Below, one piece after another: positions 35,031 to 42,886 of a stretch of 64,000 bases of DNA. The position numbers and the translations under genes are program-made. How positions within the stretch are numbered: the stretch's first letter is position 1; every line of letters begins with the position of its first letter. Source of the stretch: Gemmatimonadota bacterium. GTDB lineage: Bacteria > Latescibacterota > UBA2968. Where the stretch lies: the NCBI GenBank assembly GCA_026705765.1, contig JAPPAB010000054.1, forward strand, positions 1 to 64,000, written 5' to 3'. The notes under the pieces were generated by a model. The model had not been told where the DNA came from and made no database searches. It was given only the letters and a program-made list of their open reading frames with translations.

Positions 35031-35259
35031 TCATGGAGTGGAGCGTGAAACATTGGTTGAGATGAGTGTTACATATAGCATTGAAGTCAATGGGCGGTTT
35101 GTTATTATTGAAGATGTTCCTGCTCGGGTTAATGTTGAGACGGGGGAAAGGTTCTTTTCTCCAGAGACTGTCGAATGTTTGCAACAGGCGGTTTGGGAAC
35201 GATGTAAACCCGTTCGCACTATTGAAACACCTGTGTATGATTATGCCGCATTAACCTGA
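35023..35259 (+). CDS. YgiT/MqsA-type antitoxin-like small protein without zinc cysteines
   Basis: This 78-residue protein contains TYSIEVNGRFVIIEDVPARVNVETGERFFSPETVECLQ, the pattern of YgiT-type zinc-finger antitoxin domains. In the family the stretch before FSPE carries a Cys-x-x-Cys zinc site, as in VPAxVCxxCGE. Here it reads VPARVNVETGE, so those ligands are missing. The N-terminal CxxC module is also absent. The gene overlaps the GNAT gene by eight bases, and no RelE- or HigB-like toxin was found next to it. The start at 35023 has a plausible overlap but no strong ribosome-binding site. Confidence 0.72.
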   Translation: MSDHGVERETLVEMSVTYSIEVNGRFVIIEDVPARVNVETGERFFSPETVECLQQAVWERCKPVRTIETPVYDYAALT

Positions 35260-35294
35260 ATATAGCCGACGGTTTCGGTTTTTAGGATTTCTAC

Positions 35295-36062
35295 ATGCTT
35301 GTCGATTCACACGCGCATTTGATGTTTCCACAGTTCAGAAAGGATCTGGACGATTTGCTCGCCCGGGCGCGTGCCGCGGGGGTGGGGCAGATTGTGAATG
35401 TGGGGACAAATTTGGATACGAGTCGCGCGGCTATTGCCCTTGCTGAGGTAAGGGATGATGTATATGCTTCGGCGGGGTTTCATCCGTCGGATTCTGCAAA
35501 GGCGGATGAAGCGGCTTTGAAAAAGTTGCCTGCGCTTTTGAAGCATCACAGGGTTGTTGCAGTTGGCGAGACGGGGCTGGATTTTTATCGCGATTACGCG
35601 CCGCGCGAGGTTCAGGAACGGGCGTTTCGGGCGCATATTCGCCTGGCGAGAGAGATGGGCCTGCCGCTGATTATTCACAGTCGGGGTGCCGAGACGCGGG
35701 TGTTAGATGTGTTGGAGGAGGGAGGTGGATCGGAGGTGGGTGGTGTGATGCATTGTTTTGGCGGGGATGTCGCAGAAGCTCGTCGTGCGGTTGATCTCAA
35801 TTTTTATCTGGGTTTTGGTGGTATTGTTACTTTCAAAAATTCGGGTGCGCTGAAGGTCGCATTGGATGTGCCCGCTGAGCGGTTGCTTTTGGAAACAGAT
35901 TGTCCGTTTCTGGCACCAGCGCCAAAGCGCGGCAAGCGCAATGAGCCGGCTTATGTGCGCTATGTGGCCGAGTGCCTGGCCGATGCTGGATGGGGGGAGA
36001 CTGGAGATGTGTGTCGGCAGACGACGCAAAATGCTCAGACTTTGTTTGGGTTGATATCGTGA
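35295..36062 (+). CDS. tatD: TatD family DNase/hydrolase
   Basis: The 255-residue metal-dependent hydrolase has the family motifs: MLVDSHAHLMF with HxH, VAVGETGLDFYRD, LPLIIHSRGA, GVMHCFGG and LLLETDCPFLAP. TatD enzymes are 3'-5' exonucleases or deoxyribonucleases with a TIM-barrel and two metals. It overlaps rsmA in GTGA at 36059-36062, the usual metG-tatD-rsmA neighbourhood. No oddity was found. Confidence 0.95.
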   Translation: MLVDSHAHLMFPQFRKDLDDLLARARAAGVGQIVNVGTNLDTSRAAIALAEVRDDVYASAGFHPSDSAKADEAALKKLPALLKHHRVVAVGETGLDFYRDYAPREVQERAFRAHIRLAREMGLPLIIHSRGAETRVLDVLEEGGGSEVGGVMHCFGGDVAEARRAVDLNFYLGFGGIVTFKNSGALKVALDVPAERLLLETDCPFLAPAPKRGKRNEPAYVRYVAECLADAGWGETGDVCRQTTQNAQTLFGLIS

Positions 36063-36835
36063 AAACGAAGACGCGGCTGGGCCAGCATTTTCTCACAGAT
36101 GGCGCATCTATCGAGCGAATCGTAGAGGCTGCACAGATTGAGAAAGAGGATCTGGTCGTAGAAATTGGTCCCGGGCGAGGCGCGTTGACGGGCCTTTTGG
36201 TTGGGCGGGCAGAACAGGTGGTCGCTATTGAGATTGATGAGGCGTTGTGTGATCTGCTTTCCGATCGATTTGGTTCGCGGTTAAAAATTGTATCAGATGA
36301 TGTGCGGCAGGTCAATTTGCCCGCGCTTGTTGAAAATGAAAAACGAGAAAAAGCGATTCTGGTGGGCAATTTGCCCTATCATATTACGGGCGCGCTCATC
36401 AGGCAAATTACGGATGCTCGAAGGGCTTGGAAACGCGCTGTGATTACGGTGCAGCGCGAGGTGGGACAACGCATGATCGCACAGCCGGGTAGTAAAATAT
36501 ATGGCGTGTTGTCGGTTGTTACACAGGTGCGGTGTGTTGCAAAACGGTTGTTTGATCTGTCTCCTGCGCATTTTTATCCGCGCCCCAAAGTGCATTCTTC
36601 TGTGTTGATGCTGGATTTTGAAGCAAATTCTGCTTATGATATTGCAGATGAAAGGCGTTTGTTTGGCGTGGTGCGCGCCGCATTTCAGCAGCGGAGGAAG
36701 ATGGTGCGCAATGCATTATCTGGTGTGGTAGATGATGAGATTTTGATGGAAGCGAATATCGATGGTCGCGCGCGTCCCGAAACCATATCGATCGATGGAT
36801 TTGAACGGATTTGCCGCGCATTGGCTGTGCGATAG
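36059..36835 (+). CDS. rsmA: 16S rRNA adenine dimethyltransferase
   Basis: RsmA (KsgA) dimethylates two adjacent adenines in helix 45 of 16S rRNA. The start is GTG 36059, overlapping the tatD stop by four bases; the open frame to 35972 is inside tatD. The 258-residue protein has TKTRLGQHFLTD, the SAM motif VVEIGPGRGALTGLL, the acidic IEID, and the catalytic NLPYHIT. PRPKVHSSV lies near the end. Length and motifs are normal. Confidence 0.96.
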   Translation: MKTKTRLGQHFLTDGASIERIVEAAQIEKEDLVVEIGPGRGALTGLLVGRAEQVVAIEIDEALCDLLSDRFGSRLKIVSDDVRQVNLPALVENEKREKAILVGNLPYHITGALIRQITDARRAWKRAVITVQREVGQRMIAQPGSKIYGVLSVVTQVRCVAKRLFDLSPAHFYPRPKVHSSVLMLDFEANSAYDIADERRLFGVVRAAFQQRRKMVRNALSGVVDDEILMEANIDGRARPETISIDGFERICRALAVR

Positions 36836-36856
36836 TTTTTTAGAAAGGGATTTCTT

Positions 36857-37777
36857 ATGCCCATTCCAAAGTCAGACAAGATCTGGTTTAATGGGAATTT
36901 TGTGGGTTGGGACGATGCCCAAATTCACGTGCTGTCCCATGTGGTGCATTACGGTTCGAGTGTTTTTGAGGGGATACGGTGTTATCATACCGAAAGGGGG
37001 CCGGCCTGTTTCAGGCTGAGAGATCATGTGAAAAGGCTTTACGATTCGGCCAAAATTTATCGCATGGAAATTCCCTATACACAAGATGAACTGGAAACGG
37101 CCATTTTGGAGACGATTCGCATTAATAACTTGCAGGCGTGTTATGTCAGGCCCGTGGTTTTTCGGGGTTTTGGCGAATTGGCGGTCAATCCAATGCCATG
37201 CCCGGTTGAGGTGGTGGTCGCGGTGTGGGAATGGGGCAAGTACCTGGGCCCAGAGGCTCTGGAGAAAGGCGTGTCGGTTCGGTTTGCGTCGTGGAATCGC
37301 CTGGCGCCCAATACCATGCCTTCGCTGGCCAAGGTGGCGGCAAATTACATGAACGCACAACTCATCAAGATGGAGGCGATGGCCGATGGATATGCCGAGG
37401 GTATTGCCCTGGATACACAGGGTTATGTGAGCGAAGGCAGCGGCGAGAATATTTTTATGGCGAAGAATGGACAGATTTACACGCCTTCTACCGAGTCGTC
37501 TATTTTACCCGGTATTACGCGACATTCGGTTATTACACTTGCCCGAGATTTGGGACATACGGTGACGACGCGGCCGATTCCAAGAGAGTCCCTGTACATT
37601 GCTGATGAGGTATTTTTTACGGGTAGTGCGGCAGAGATCACGCCGATCACGGCTATTGATCATATCAGTATTGGCTGTGGTTCTCGGGGCGAAATCACGA
37701 AGAAACTACAGGATGCCTTTTTTGCCGTTGTGGAAGGTCGTGCGGAAGATGAGCGCGGCTGGTTGACGTATGTTTAA
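36857..37777 (+). CDS. ilvE: Branched-chain amino acid aminotransferase
   Basis: This class IV PLP enzyme of 306 residues transaminates Leu, Ile and Val. It starts after [23 protein letters not shown], the substrate loop [11 protein letters not shown], and the PLP lysine in [13 protein letters not shown] (about K160) are visible. EGSGENIFM and [10 protein letters not shown] follow the family closely. It sits between rsmA and proC on the plus strand in an amino-acid biosynthesis run. Confidence 0.95.
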   Translation: MPIPKSDKIWFNGNFVGWDDAQIHVLSHVVHYGSSVFEGIRCYHTERGPACFRLRDHVKRLYDSAKIYRMEIPYTQDELETAILETIRINNLQACYVRPVVFRGFGELAVNPMPCPVEVVVAVWEWGKYLGPEALEKGVSVRFASWNRLAPNTMPSLAKVAANYMNAQLIKMEAMADGYAEGIALDTQGYVSEGSGENIFMAKNGQIYTPSTESSILPGITRHSVITLARDLGHTVTTRPIPRESLYIADEVFFTGSAAEITPITAIDHISIGCGSRGEITKKLQDAFFAVVEGRAEDERGWLTYV

Positions 37778-37803
37778 AGAAGGTCCTTTAACTGCTAATT
37801 GCT

Positions 37804-38610
37804 ATGAAAAATAAAAAAATCGCTGTTATTGGTGCAGGCAATATGGGGGGCGCGCTGATGGCCGGTTGGATTCGGTCGGGAGAGATCGCGCCTGAAAATA
37901 TCACGGCGGTGGATCTGGTTGCTGAGGTATTGGATCAGAGAAGGCGCGAGTTGGGTGTCCAGGTTGCGGCAGATGCGCGCGAAGTGGTGGGCCATCAGGA
38001 TATTGTGGTGTTGGGCGTGAAGCCCCAGTTCTGGAAGCAGACCGTTGTGGGCTTTCGGGATTTGTTGCACGGTGATCAGGTGATTATTTCCTTTATGGCG
38101 GGTGTGCGTATTGCGGCATTGGAAGCGGAATTGGGTGCGCTGCCCGTTATTCGCGTGATGCCCAATGTGCTGGCGCAGGTCGGTGCTGCAGGTTCGGGAG
38201 TGTGTGCTGGCGCACATGTGGGTGAGGATCATCTGAGTCTGGCACTGTCTCTGTTCAGCGCGGTTGGTGCAGCGGTCGTTGTTTCAGAATCACAGATGGA
38301 TGCGGTGACTGGACTCGCGGGCAGTGGGCCTGCATATGTGTACGCGGTAATTGATGCGCTGGCAGATGGCGGGGTGCGGTCTGGTTTGTCAAAAGATATG
38401 GCGTTGACTCTGGCGACTCAGACTGTGCTTGGGGCTGCGCGTATGGTTGCCGAGAGCGGCGAACATCCGGCAATTTTGAAAGATCAGGTGACGTCGGCGG
38501 GCGGAACGACTATTGCGGGTTTGCACGCGCTGGAACAGGGCGGTTTGCGCGCGGCTTTGATGGATGCTGTTTTGGCTGCTACAGAGCGATCGAGTGCTTT
38601 GGGGGAATGA
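37804..38610 (+). CDS. proC: Pyrroline-5-carboxylate reductase
   Basis: ProC reduces pyrroline-5-carboxylate to proline with NAD(P)H. The 268-residue protein has the nucleotide motif IAVIGAGNMGGALMAGWI and the signature region TGLAGSGPAYVYAVIDALADGGVRSGLSKDMAL, followed by DQVTSAGGTTIAGLHALEQGG. It precedes hisH by one base. proB lies downstream in the same run, but proA is not in the window. Confidence 0.96.
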   Translation: MKNKKIAVIGAGNMGGALMAGWIRSGEIAPENITAVDLVAEVLDQRRRELGVQVAADAREVVGHQDIVVLGVKPQFWKQTVVGFRDLLHGDQVIISFMAGVRIAALEAELGALPVIRVMPNVLAQVGAAGSGVCAGAHVGEDHLSLALSLFSAVGAAVVVSESQMDAVTGLAGSGPAYVYAVIDALADGGVRSGLSKDMALTLATQTVLGAARMVAESGEHPAILKDQVTSAGGTTIAGLHALEQGGLRAALMDAVLAATERSSALGE

Positions 38611-38611
38611 T

Positions 38612-39214
38612 ATGATTGCGGTTGTGGATTATGGGATGGGGAATTTGCGAAGTGTTCAAAAGGCGTTTGAACACGTTGGGGCAGGGGCTGTGATTGTCGA
38701 TAGACCTGAGGATATTGATGCCGCCGAGCGCGTTGTGCTTCCCGGTGTTGGAGCATTTGGCGATGCGATGAACAATCTGAAAACAGCGGGATTGATTGCG
38801 CCCATTGTAAGAGCTATTTCAGAAGGCCGACCTTTTTTGGGTATTTGTCTGGGGTTGCAATTGATGTTTGCCGAGAGTGAAGAAATGGGGCAGCACAGGG
38901 GATTGGGCATTTTGCCGGGGAAAGTGAAGCGTTTTCCCGAAGGGCAGCGCGTTCCGCAAATTGGGTGGAATGAGGTGCGAATTCAGCGCGAGACAGCACT
39001 TTTAGATGGCGTGCCCGATAGGTCTTATTTTTATTTTGTTCATTCTTTTTTTGTGGCGTCTGAGCGCGATGAAGATGTGGTGGGGGTGACGGATTATGGG
39101 ATTGATTATGCGTCAATTGCCGGAAGTGGTCGGGCTTTTGGCGTGCAGTTTCACCCTGAGAAAAGTCAGGATGCTGGCTTAAAAATTTTAAAGAATTTTG
39201 CGGAGAAGGTATAG
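38612..39214 (+). CDS. hisH: Imidazole glycerol phosphate synthase, glutaminase subunit
   Basis: ATG 38612 gives 200 residues starting MIAVVDYGMGNLRSV, the standard HisH start. The class I amidotransferase triad is visible: the nucleophile in FLGICLGLQLM (about C79) and His/Glu in VQFHPEKSQ. It supplies ammonia to HisF, encoded directly downstream (the ATG of hisF lies one base after this stop). Confidence 0.96.
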   Translation: MIAVVDYGMGNLRSVQKAFEHVGAGAVIVDRPEDIDAAERVVLPGVGAFGDAMNNLKTAGLIAPIVRAISEGRPFLGICLGLQLMFAESEEMGQHRGLGILPGKVKRFPEGQRVPQIGWNEVRIQRETALLDGVPDRSYFYFVHSFFVASERDEDVVGVTDYGIDYASIAGSGRAFGVQFHPEKSQDAGLKILKNFAEKV

Positions 39215-39215
39215 G

Positions 39216-40013
39216 ATGCTGGCCAGGCGAATTATTCCGTGTTTGGATGTGAAAAACGGTCGCAATGTGCGCGGGGTCAAATTTTCAGCCGATAAGGATG
39301 CCGGCGACCCTATTGAACTCGCGAAACGCTATGATGCAGAAGGTGCCGATGAACTGGTTTTTTACGATATTACGGCGTCGGCGGAGAAGCGCGATATTGT
39401 CGGCAAACTCGTGCGGCGCGTGTCCGAAGAGGTGTTTATTCCCTTTACGGTTGGCGGAGGCGTTCGCACGTATCAGGACATTCGCACAATTATCGAAGGG
39501 GGCGCGGAAAAAGCATCGATCAATTCGGCTGCCATACACACGCCTGAAATTATTACGCGGGGGGCTGAAAGTTTTGGATCGCAGGCAATTGTGGGGTCAA
39601 TTGACGCAATTCGACAGCCGAATCTCGATCAAATAGAGGATGTGCAGTGGGAAGTGGTTATCAATGGCGGGCGCACATATACTGGGCGAGATGCCCTCGA
39701 ATGGGCTGAGGAACTGGTGGACCGGGGTGCGGGGGAACTGGTTTTGAACAGCATTGATGCAGACGGTACAAAAGATGGATACGATATTGAGTTGAACAGC
39801 ATGGTTGCCGAGCGCGTGGATGTACCGATTGTAGCATCTGGTGGCGCTGGCGGGCCAGAGGATATGTACGAAGTGTTGTCCGAAGGCAAGGCGAGTGCGG
39901 CATTGGCGGCGTCGATTTTTCACTACAGTCAATACAGTATTGCGGAAGTCAAAACCTATCTCGCAGAACGCGGGGTGCCAGTGCGTCCCAAAATCGAAAT
40001 TGATTTGACATGA
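39216..40013 (+). CDS. hisF: Imidazole glycerol phosphate synthase, cyclase subunit
   Basis: HisF forms the imidazole ring and AICAR from PRFAR and ammonia. The 265-residue TIM barrel starts [20 protein letters not shown], with the general-acid/base aspartate in CLDV, and the second in SIDAI near residue 130. [19 protein letters not shown] and the phosphate-binding segments are in place. It overlaps proB in ATGA. A his-pro mixed operon is unusual but likely chance assembly. Confidence 0.96.
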   Translation: MLARRIIPCLDVKNGRNVRGVKFSADKDAGDPIELAKRYDAEGADELVFYDITASAEKRDIVGKLVRRVSEEVFIPFTVGGGVRTYQDIRTIIEGGAEKASINSAAIHTPEIITRGAESFGSQAIVGSIDAIRQPNLDQIEDVQWEVVINGGRTYTGRDALEWAEELVDRGAGELVLNSIDADGTKDGYDIELNSMVAERVDVPIVASGGAGGPEDMYEVLSEGKASAALAASIFHYSQYSIAEVKTYLAERGVPVRPKIEIDLT

Positions 40014-41164
40014 ATGGGCTGAATAGACGGATAAATCGCAGAGCTTTGTTTGCCAATGTGCGTCGGATGGTGGTAAAATTGGGCACGCGGGTGGTGACGG
40101 CACATGGCAACACACTGAATCTCGCGGTGATCGACCGCCTGGCCGCCGATGTGGCGGATTTGAGAGATCGCGGTTTACAGGTGGCAATTGTGACATCCGG
40201 AGCCGTTGGCGCCGGTATGGGGCGATTGGGGGTGGCGGAGCGGCCGAGACGTTTGGCCGATTTGCAAGCTACGGCCGCGGTGGGGCAGGGATTGGTGATG
40301 GATGCGTACAAACGGGCATTTGAGGCACACGGCGTTCTGGTGGGGCAGGTGCTGTTGACATCAGATGATCTGGACAATCGCACGCGGTATGTGAATGCAC
40401 GCAATACATTAGATCAATTATTTCGGTATGGTGTTGTGCCGGTTGTCAATGAGAACGACAGTGTGGCGGTGGAAGAATTGCAATTGTCTGTGGGCGAAAA
40501 TGACCGCCTGTCCGCAATGGTGTCGCATCTGGTGGATGCGGACCTGCTGATGTTGCTGACCGATGTCGATGGGTTGTTTTTAAGTGATCCCGCAAAAGAC
40601 CCAAACGCGCAACTGGTTCGGTCTGTGTACGGGATGCCCGAAGAACTCTACGCAACTGTGGGGTCTTCGGGGAGTGCGCTGGGACGCGGGGGAATGCGCA
40701 CAAAGCTCAGGGCGGCGGAGGCCGTGATGCAAGGTGGGCAGATGGCAGTGATTGCAAATGGATGTACAAGCGGTTTGCGCGAAATTTTGGATGGGGCAGA
40801 TTGTGGTACGTTATTTGTAGCGGATAATCGCAGTTTGAACAGTAGAGATTTGTGGTTGGCGCATTCCCGAAAGCGAGGGGGTGTGGTTGTAGATGATGGT
40901 GCAGTAGTAGCTTTGAGCGATGGAGGCAAAAGTTTGTTGCCTTCGGGTATTATTCGCGTTATTGGCGATTTTGAAGTTGGTGAGCTCATTGGCGTTGAAT
41001 CAGAACAACGCGTTGAGATCGCGCGCGGTTTAACCCGATTTGACGCCGATGATGTGCGACGTATTCGCGGGAAAAAAACGCCAGAAGTTGCAGAAATTCT
41101 CGGGATCAACAATGGGGCGGTAGTTATCCATCGGGATGATATGGTGGTGTTAAATCGGAAGTAG
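40010..41164 (+). CDS. proB: Glutamate 5-kinase with PUA domain
   Basis: ProB phosphorylates glutamate in the first step of proline synthesis. The 384-residue protein has an amino-acid-kinase domain: MVVKLGTRVVT, VTSGAVGAGMGRLG, PVVNENDSVAVEEL, and LLMLLTDVDGLF. A C-terminal PUA domain covers about 290-384 (LLPSGIIRVIGDFEVGELIG). The PUA domain is commonly present in bacterial ProB. Feedback inhibition by proline is expected from the family, not shown here. Confidence 0.95.
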   Translation: MNGLNRRINRRALFANVRRMVVKLGTRVVTAHGNTLNLAVIDRLAADVADLRDRGLQVAIVTSGAVGAGMGRLGVAERPRRLADLQATAAVGQGLVMDAYKRAFEAHGVLVGQVLLTSDDLDNRTRYVNARNTLDQLFRYGVVPVVNENDSVAVEELQLSVGENDRLSAMVSHLVDADLLMLLTDVDGLFLSDPAKDPNAQLVRSVYGMPEELYATVGSSGSALGRGGMRTKLRAAEAVMQGGQMAVIANGCTSGLREILDGADCGTLFVADNRSLNSRDLWLAHSRKRGGVVVDDGAVVALSDGGKSLLPSGIIRVIGDFEVGELIGVESEQRVEIARGLTRFDADDVRRIRGKKTPEVAEILGINNGAVVIHRDDMVVLNRK

Positions 41165-41196
41165 GACAACCGACAACTGACGTTGGAGATTGTGTT

Positions 41197-41565
41197 ATGC
41201 GCTCATTTTATCGGGGACAAAGTACGGTGTTGCCGGAAAACAGCCCGATGATACCGGGAAGTGCAAGGCGACGCCTGAATAGATTTTTGATATTTGCGCC
41301 CGTGGTGCTTTCGCTTTATTTGTTTTTTGCAGGAGATAGTGGGATTTTTCAACTCATAATGCGCAAGCAGCAAATTGCCGCATTAGAACGGGAAATTGAA
41401 ACTATTCGCCAGCAGAATGCGATGCTGGAACGCGAGGCGAAATTGCTGGAAAACAATTTGGATGAAATTGAGCGCATTGCTCGAGAGCGCTATGGCATGG
41501 TGTATCCCAATGAATCGATTTATATGGTCTATCCCAATCCCCCAACAGTATTGGAGTCGCCGTGA
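41197..41565 (+). CDS. ftsB: FtsB/DivIC-type septum formation initiator
   Basis: This 122-residue bitopic protein has one membrane helix (FLIFAPVVLSLYLFFAG, about 30-47). An extracytoplasmic coiled coil follows (KQQIAALEREIETIRQQNAMLEREAKLLENN), then the conserved ERIARERYGMVYPNE. FtsB/DivIC joins FtsL and FtsQ in the divisome. It overlaps recO in GTGA. It is separated from proB by a 32-base gap. Confidence 0.85.
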   Translation: MRSFYRGQSTVLPENSPMIPGSARRRLNRFLIFAPVVLSLYLFFAGDSGIFQLIMRKQQIAALEREIETIRQQNAMLEREAKLLENNLDEIERIARERYGMVYPNESIYMVYPNPPTVLESP

Positions 41566-42356
41566 TTTGCCATACAGATGGGTTGGTGTTGCGCGGTTTT
41601 CGCATGAGTGAAAGCAGCAAGGTTGTGGTGCTGTTTTCTCGCGATTACGGCAAGTTGCGTCTGGTAGCCAAAGGAGCGCGACGCCCCAAAAGCAAATTTG
41701 GCGCAAGTCTTGAACCCATGACATGGGGGCATTATGTTTTTTATCGGCAAGATAATCGAGAGTTGCAAATATTGAGCGAAGGCGATATTGCACACGCTTT
41801 TGAATCGGTAAAACAACACTATGGTCGGATGGCAGCTGGAAGCGCGATATGCGAATTTCTGGATTATGTGACAGAGGATGAAGATCGCAACCCACTTTTG
41901 TTTAGTATTGCACTTGAAGCGATGCAATGGGTGGGGAGTATCGCTGAAATAGCGCTGGATGTACCGGTGTGGTATTTCCAGATTCGCGCTGCGGGTGCGG
42001 TGGGATATCGCCCCCATATGAGCGGGTGTGTTAAATGCGGTGCTCGGCTCCAGGGGCACCGTCTGGGATTTAGCCCCGGTCTGGGCGGTACACTGTGTGG
42101 CAATCACGCAGGGGAGGGCATGCGCGTGCAGTTCGAGACGATAAATTTTATGGCACATCTACAGGTGGGACGTCCCGATCGCATTGATCTTTCCCTCTTG
42201 CGGGGTGTAAACCGCGCAGAGGTGACGCGAATATTGCGCGCTTTTTTTGATCAACACATCGAATCGCGCTATCGCCCAAAGGCACTGGATTTTTTTGAAC
42301 GCTTAAGGGCAGCAGAACCCGCAATGCCCTATCGCGCAGGGATACAGGATTTGTGA
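41562..42356 (+). CDS. recO: DNA repair protein RecO
   Basis: RecO anneals single-stranded DNA and helps load RecA. The start is GTG 41562. The 264-residue protein has an OB-fold N-terminus (GLVLRGFRMSESSKVVVLFSRDYGKLRLVAKGARRPKSKFG). It also has a helical domain with zinc-type ligands, GCVKCGARLQ near residue 148 and CGNH near 178. The C-terminus ESRYRPKALDFFERL is typical. It is in the overlapping ftsB-recO-CNB-perM run. Confidence 0.93.
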   Translation: MICHTDGLVLRGFRMSESSKVVVLFSRDYGKLRLVAKGARRPKSKFGASLEPMTWGHYVFYRQDNRELQILSEGDIAHAFESVKQHYGRMAAGSAICEFLDYVTEDEDRNPLLFSIALEAMQWVGSIAEIALDVPVWYFQIRAAGAVGYRPHMSGCVKCGARLQGHRLGFSPGLGGTLCGNHAGEGMRVQFETINFMAHLQVGRPDRIDLSLLRGVNRAEVTRILRAFFDQHIESRYRPKALDFFERLRAAEPAMPYRAGIQDL

Positions 42357-42886
42357 TGAATCGATTTCTACAGCGATGGTTGGAGCGCGAAAAGCCGCTA
42401 TTTCCCGAATTGCGCGCTATTCCACTGTTTCGGGAACTGAATCGCCGAGAGTTGCAGGCGGTGGTGCAACTTATAGAGATTCGCAAGTATTCAACAGGCG
42501 ATATTATTTTTAAACAGGGTGCCCCAGGAGACGGCGTTTACGTAGTGTTAAGAGGGTGTGTAGAGGTGATTCAGAAGGATGGTGAAGACGGTGAGAACAT
42601 GCTACTTGCCCAATCTGAATCCGGTTCCTTTTTTGGTGAAATAGCACTTTTGGAAGATGTGCCGAGAACAGCAGCAGCCGTGGCGACAAAAGATACCAGA
42701 CTGGCACTTTTCCCGCGAGATGCACTGCACCAGTTGGCGGGACAACGACCGCATTTGGGGGCAAAAATTGCCATTCAACTTTCGCGGATTGTCGCGGAGC
42801 GATTGCGACAAACCAATCACAGTTTGCAGGTTGCCCGAGATGAGCTGGCGACAAAACAAAAAGAAGACGGAGAAGACGCGTCATGA
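42356..42886 (+). CDS. Cyclic-nucleotide-binding domain protein
   Basis: This 176-residue protein has a single CNB (CAP-like) domain: TGDIIFKQGAPGDGVYVVLRGCVEVIQ and the phosphate-binding cassette SFFGEIALLEDVPRTAAAVAT, which keeps the FGExALL..xR pattern. A short helical tail follows (SLQVARDELATKQKEDGED) in place of a DNA-binding helix-turn-helix. It therefore looks like a regulatory subunit rather than a transcription factor. Start codons overlap recO, and the stop overlaps the AI-2E gene in ATGA. Which ligand it binds is unknown. It may regulate the adjacent transporter. Confidence 0.85.
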   Translation: MNRFLQRWLEREKPLFPELRAIPLFRELNRRELQAVVQLIEIRKYSTGDIIFKQGAPGDGVYVVLRGCVEVIQKDGEDGENMLLAQSESGSFFGEIALLEDVPRTAAAVATKDTRLALFPRDALHQLAGQRPHLGAKIAIQLSRIVAERLRQTNHSLQVARDELATKQKEDGEDAS

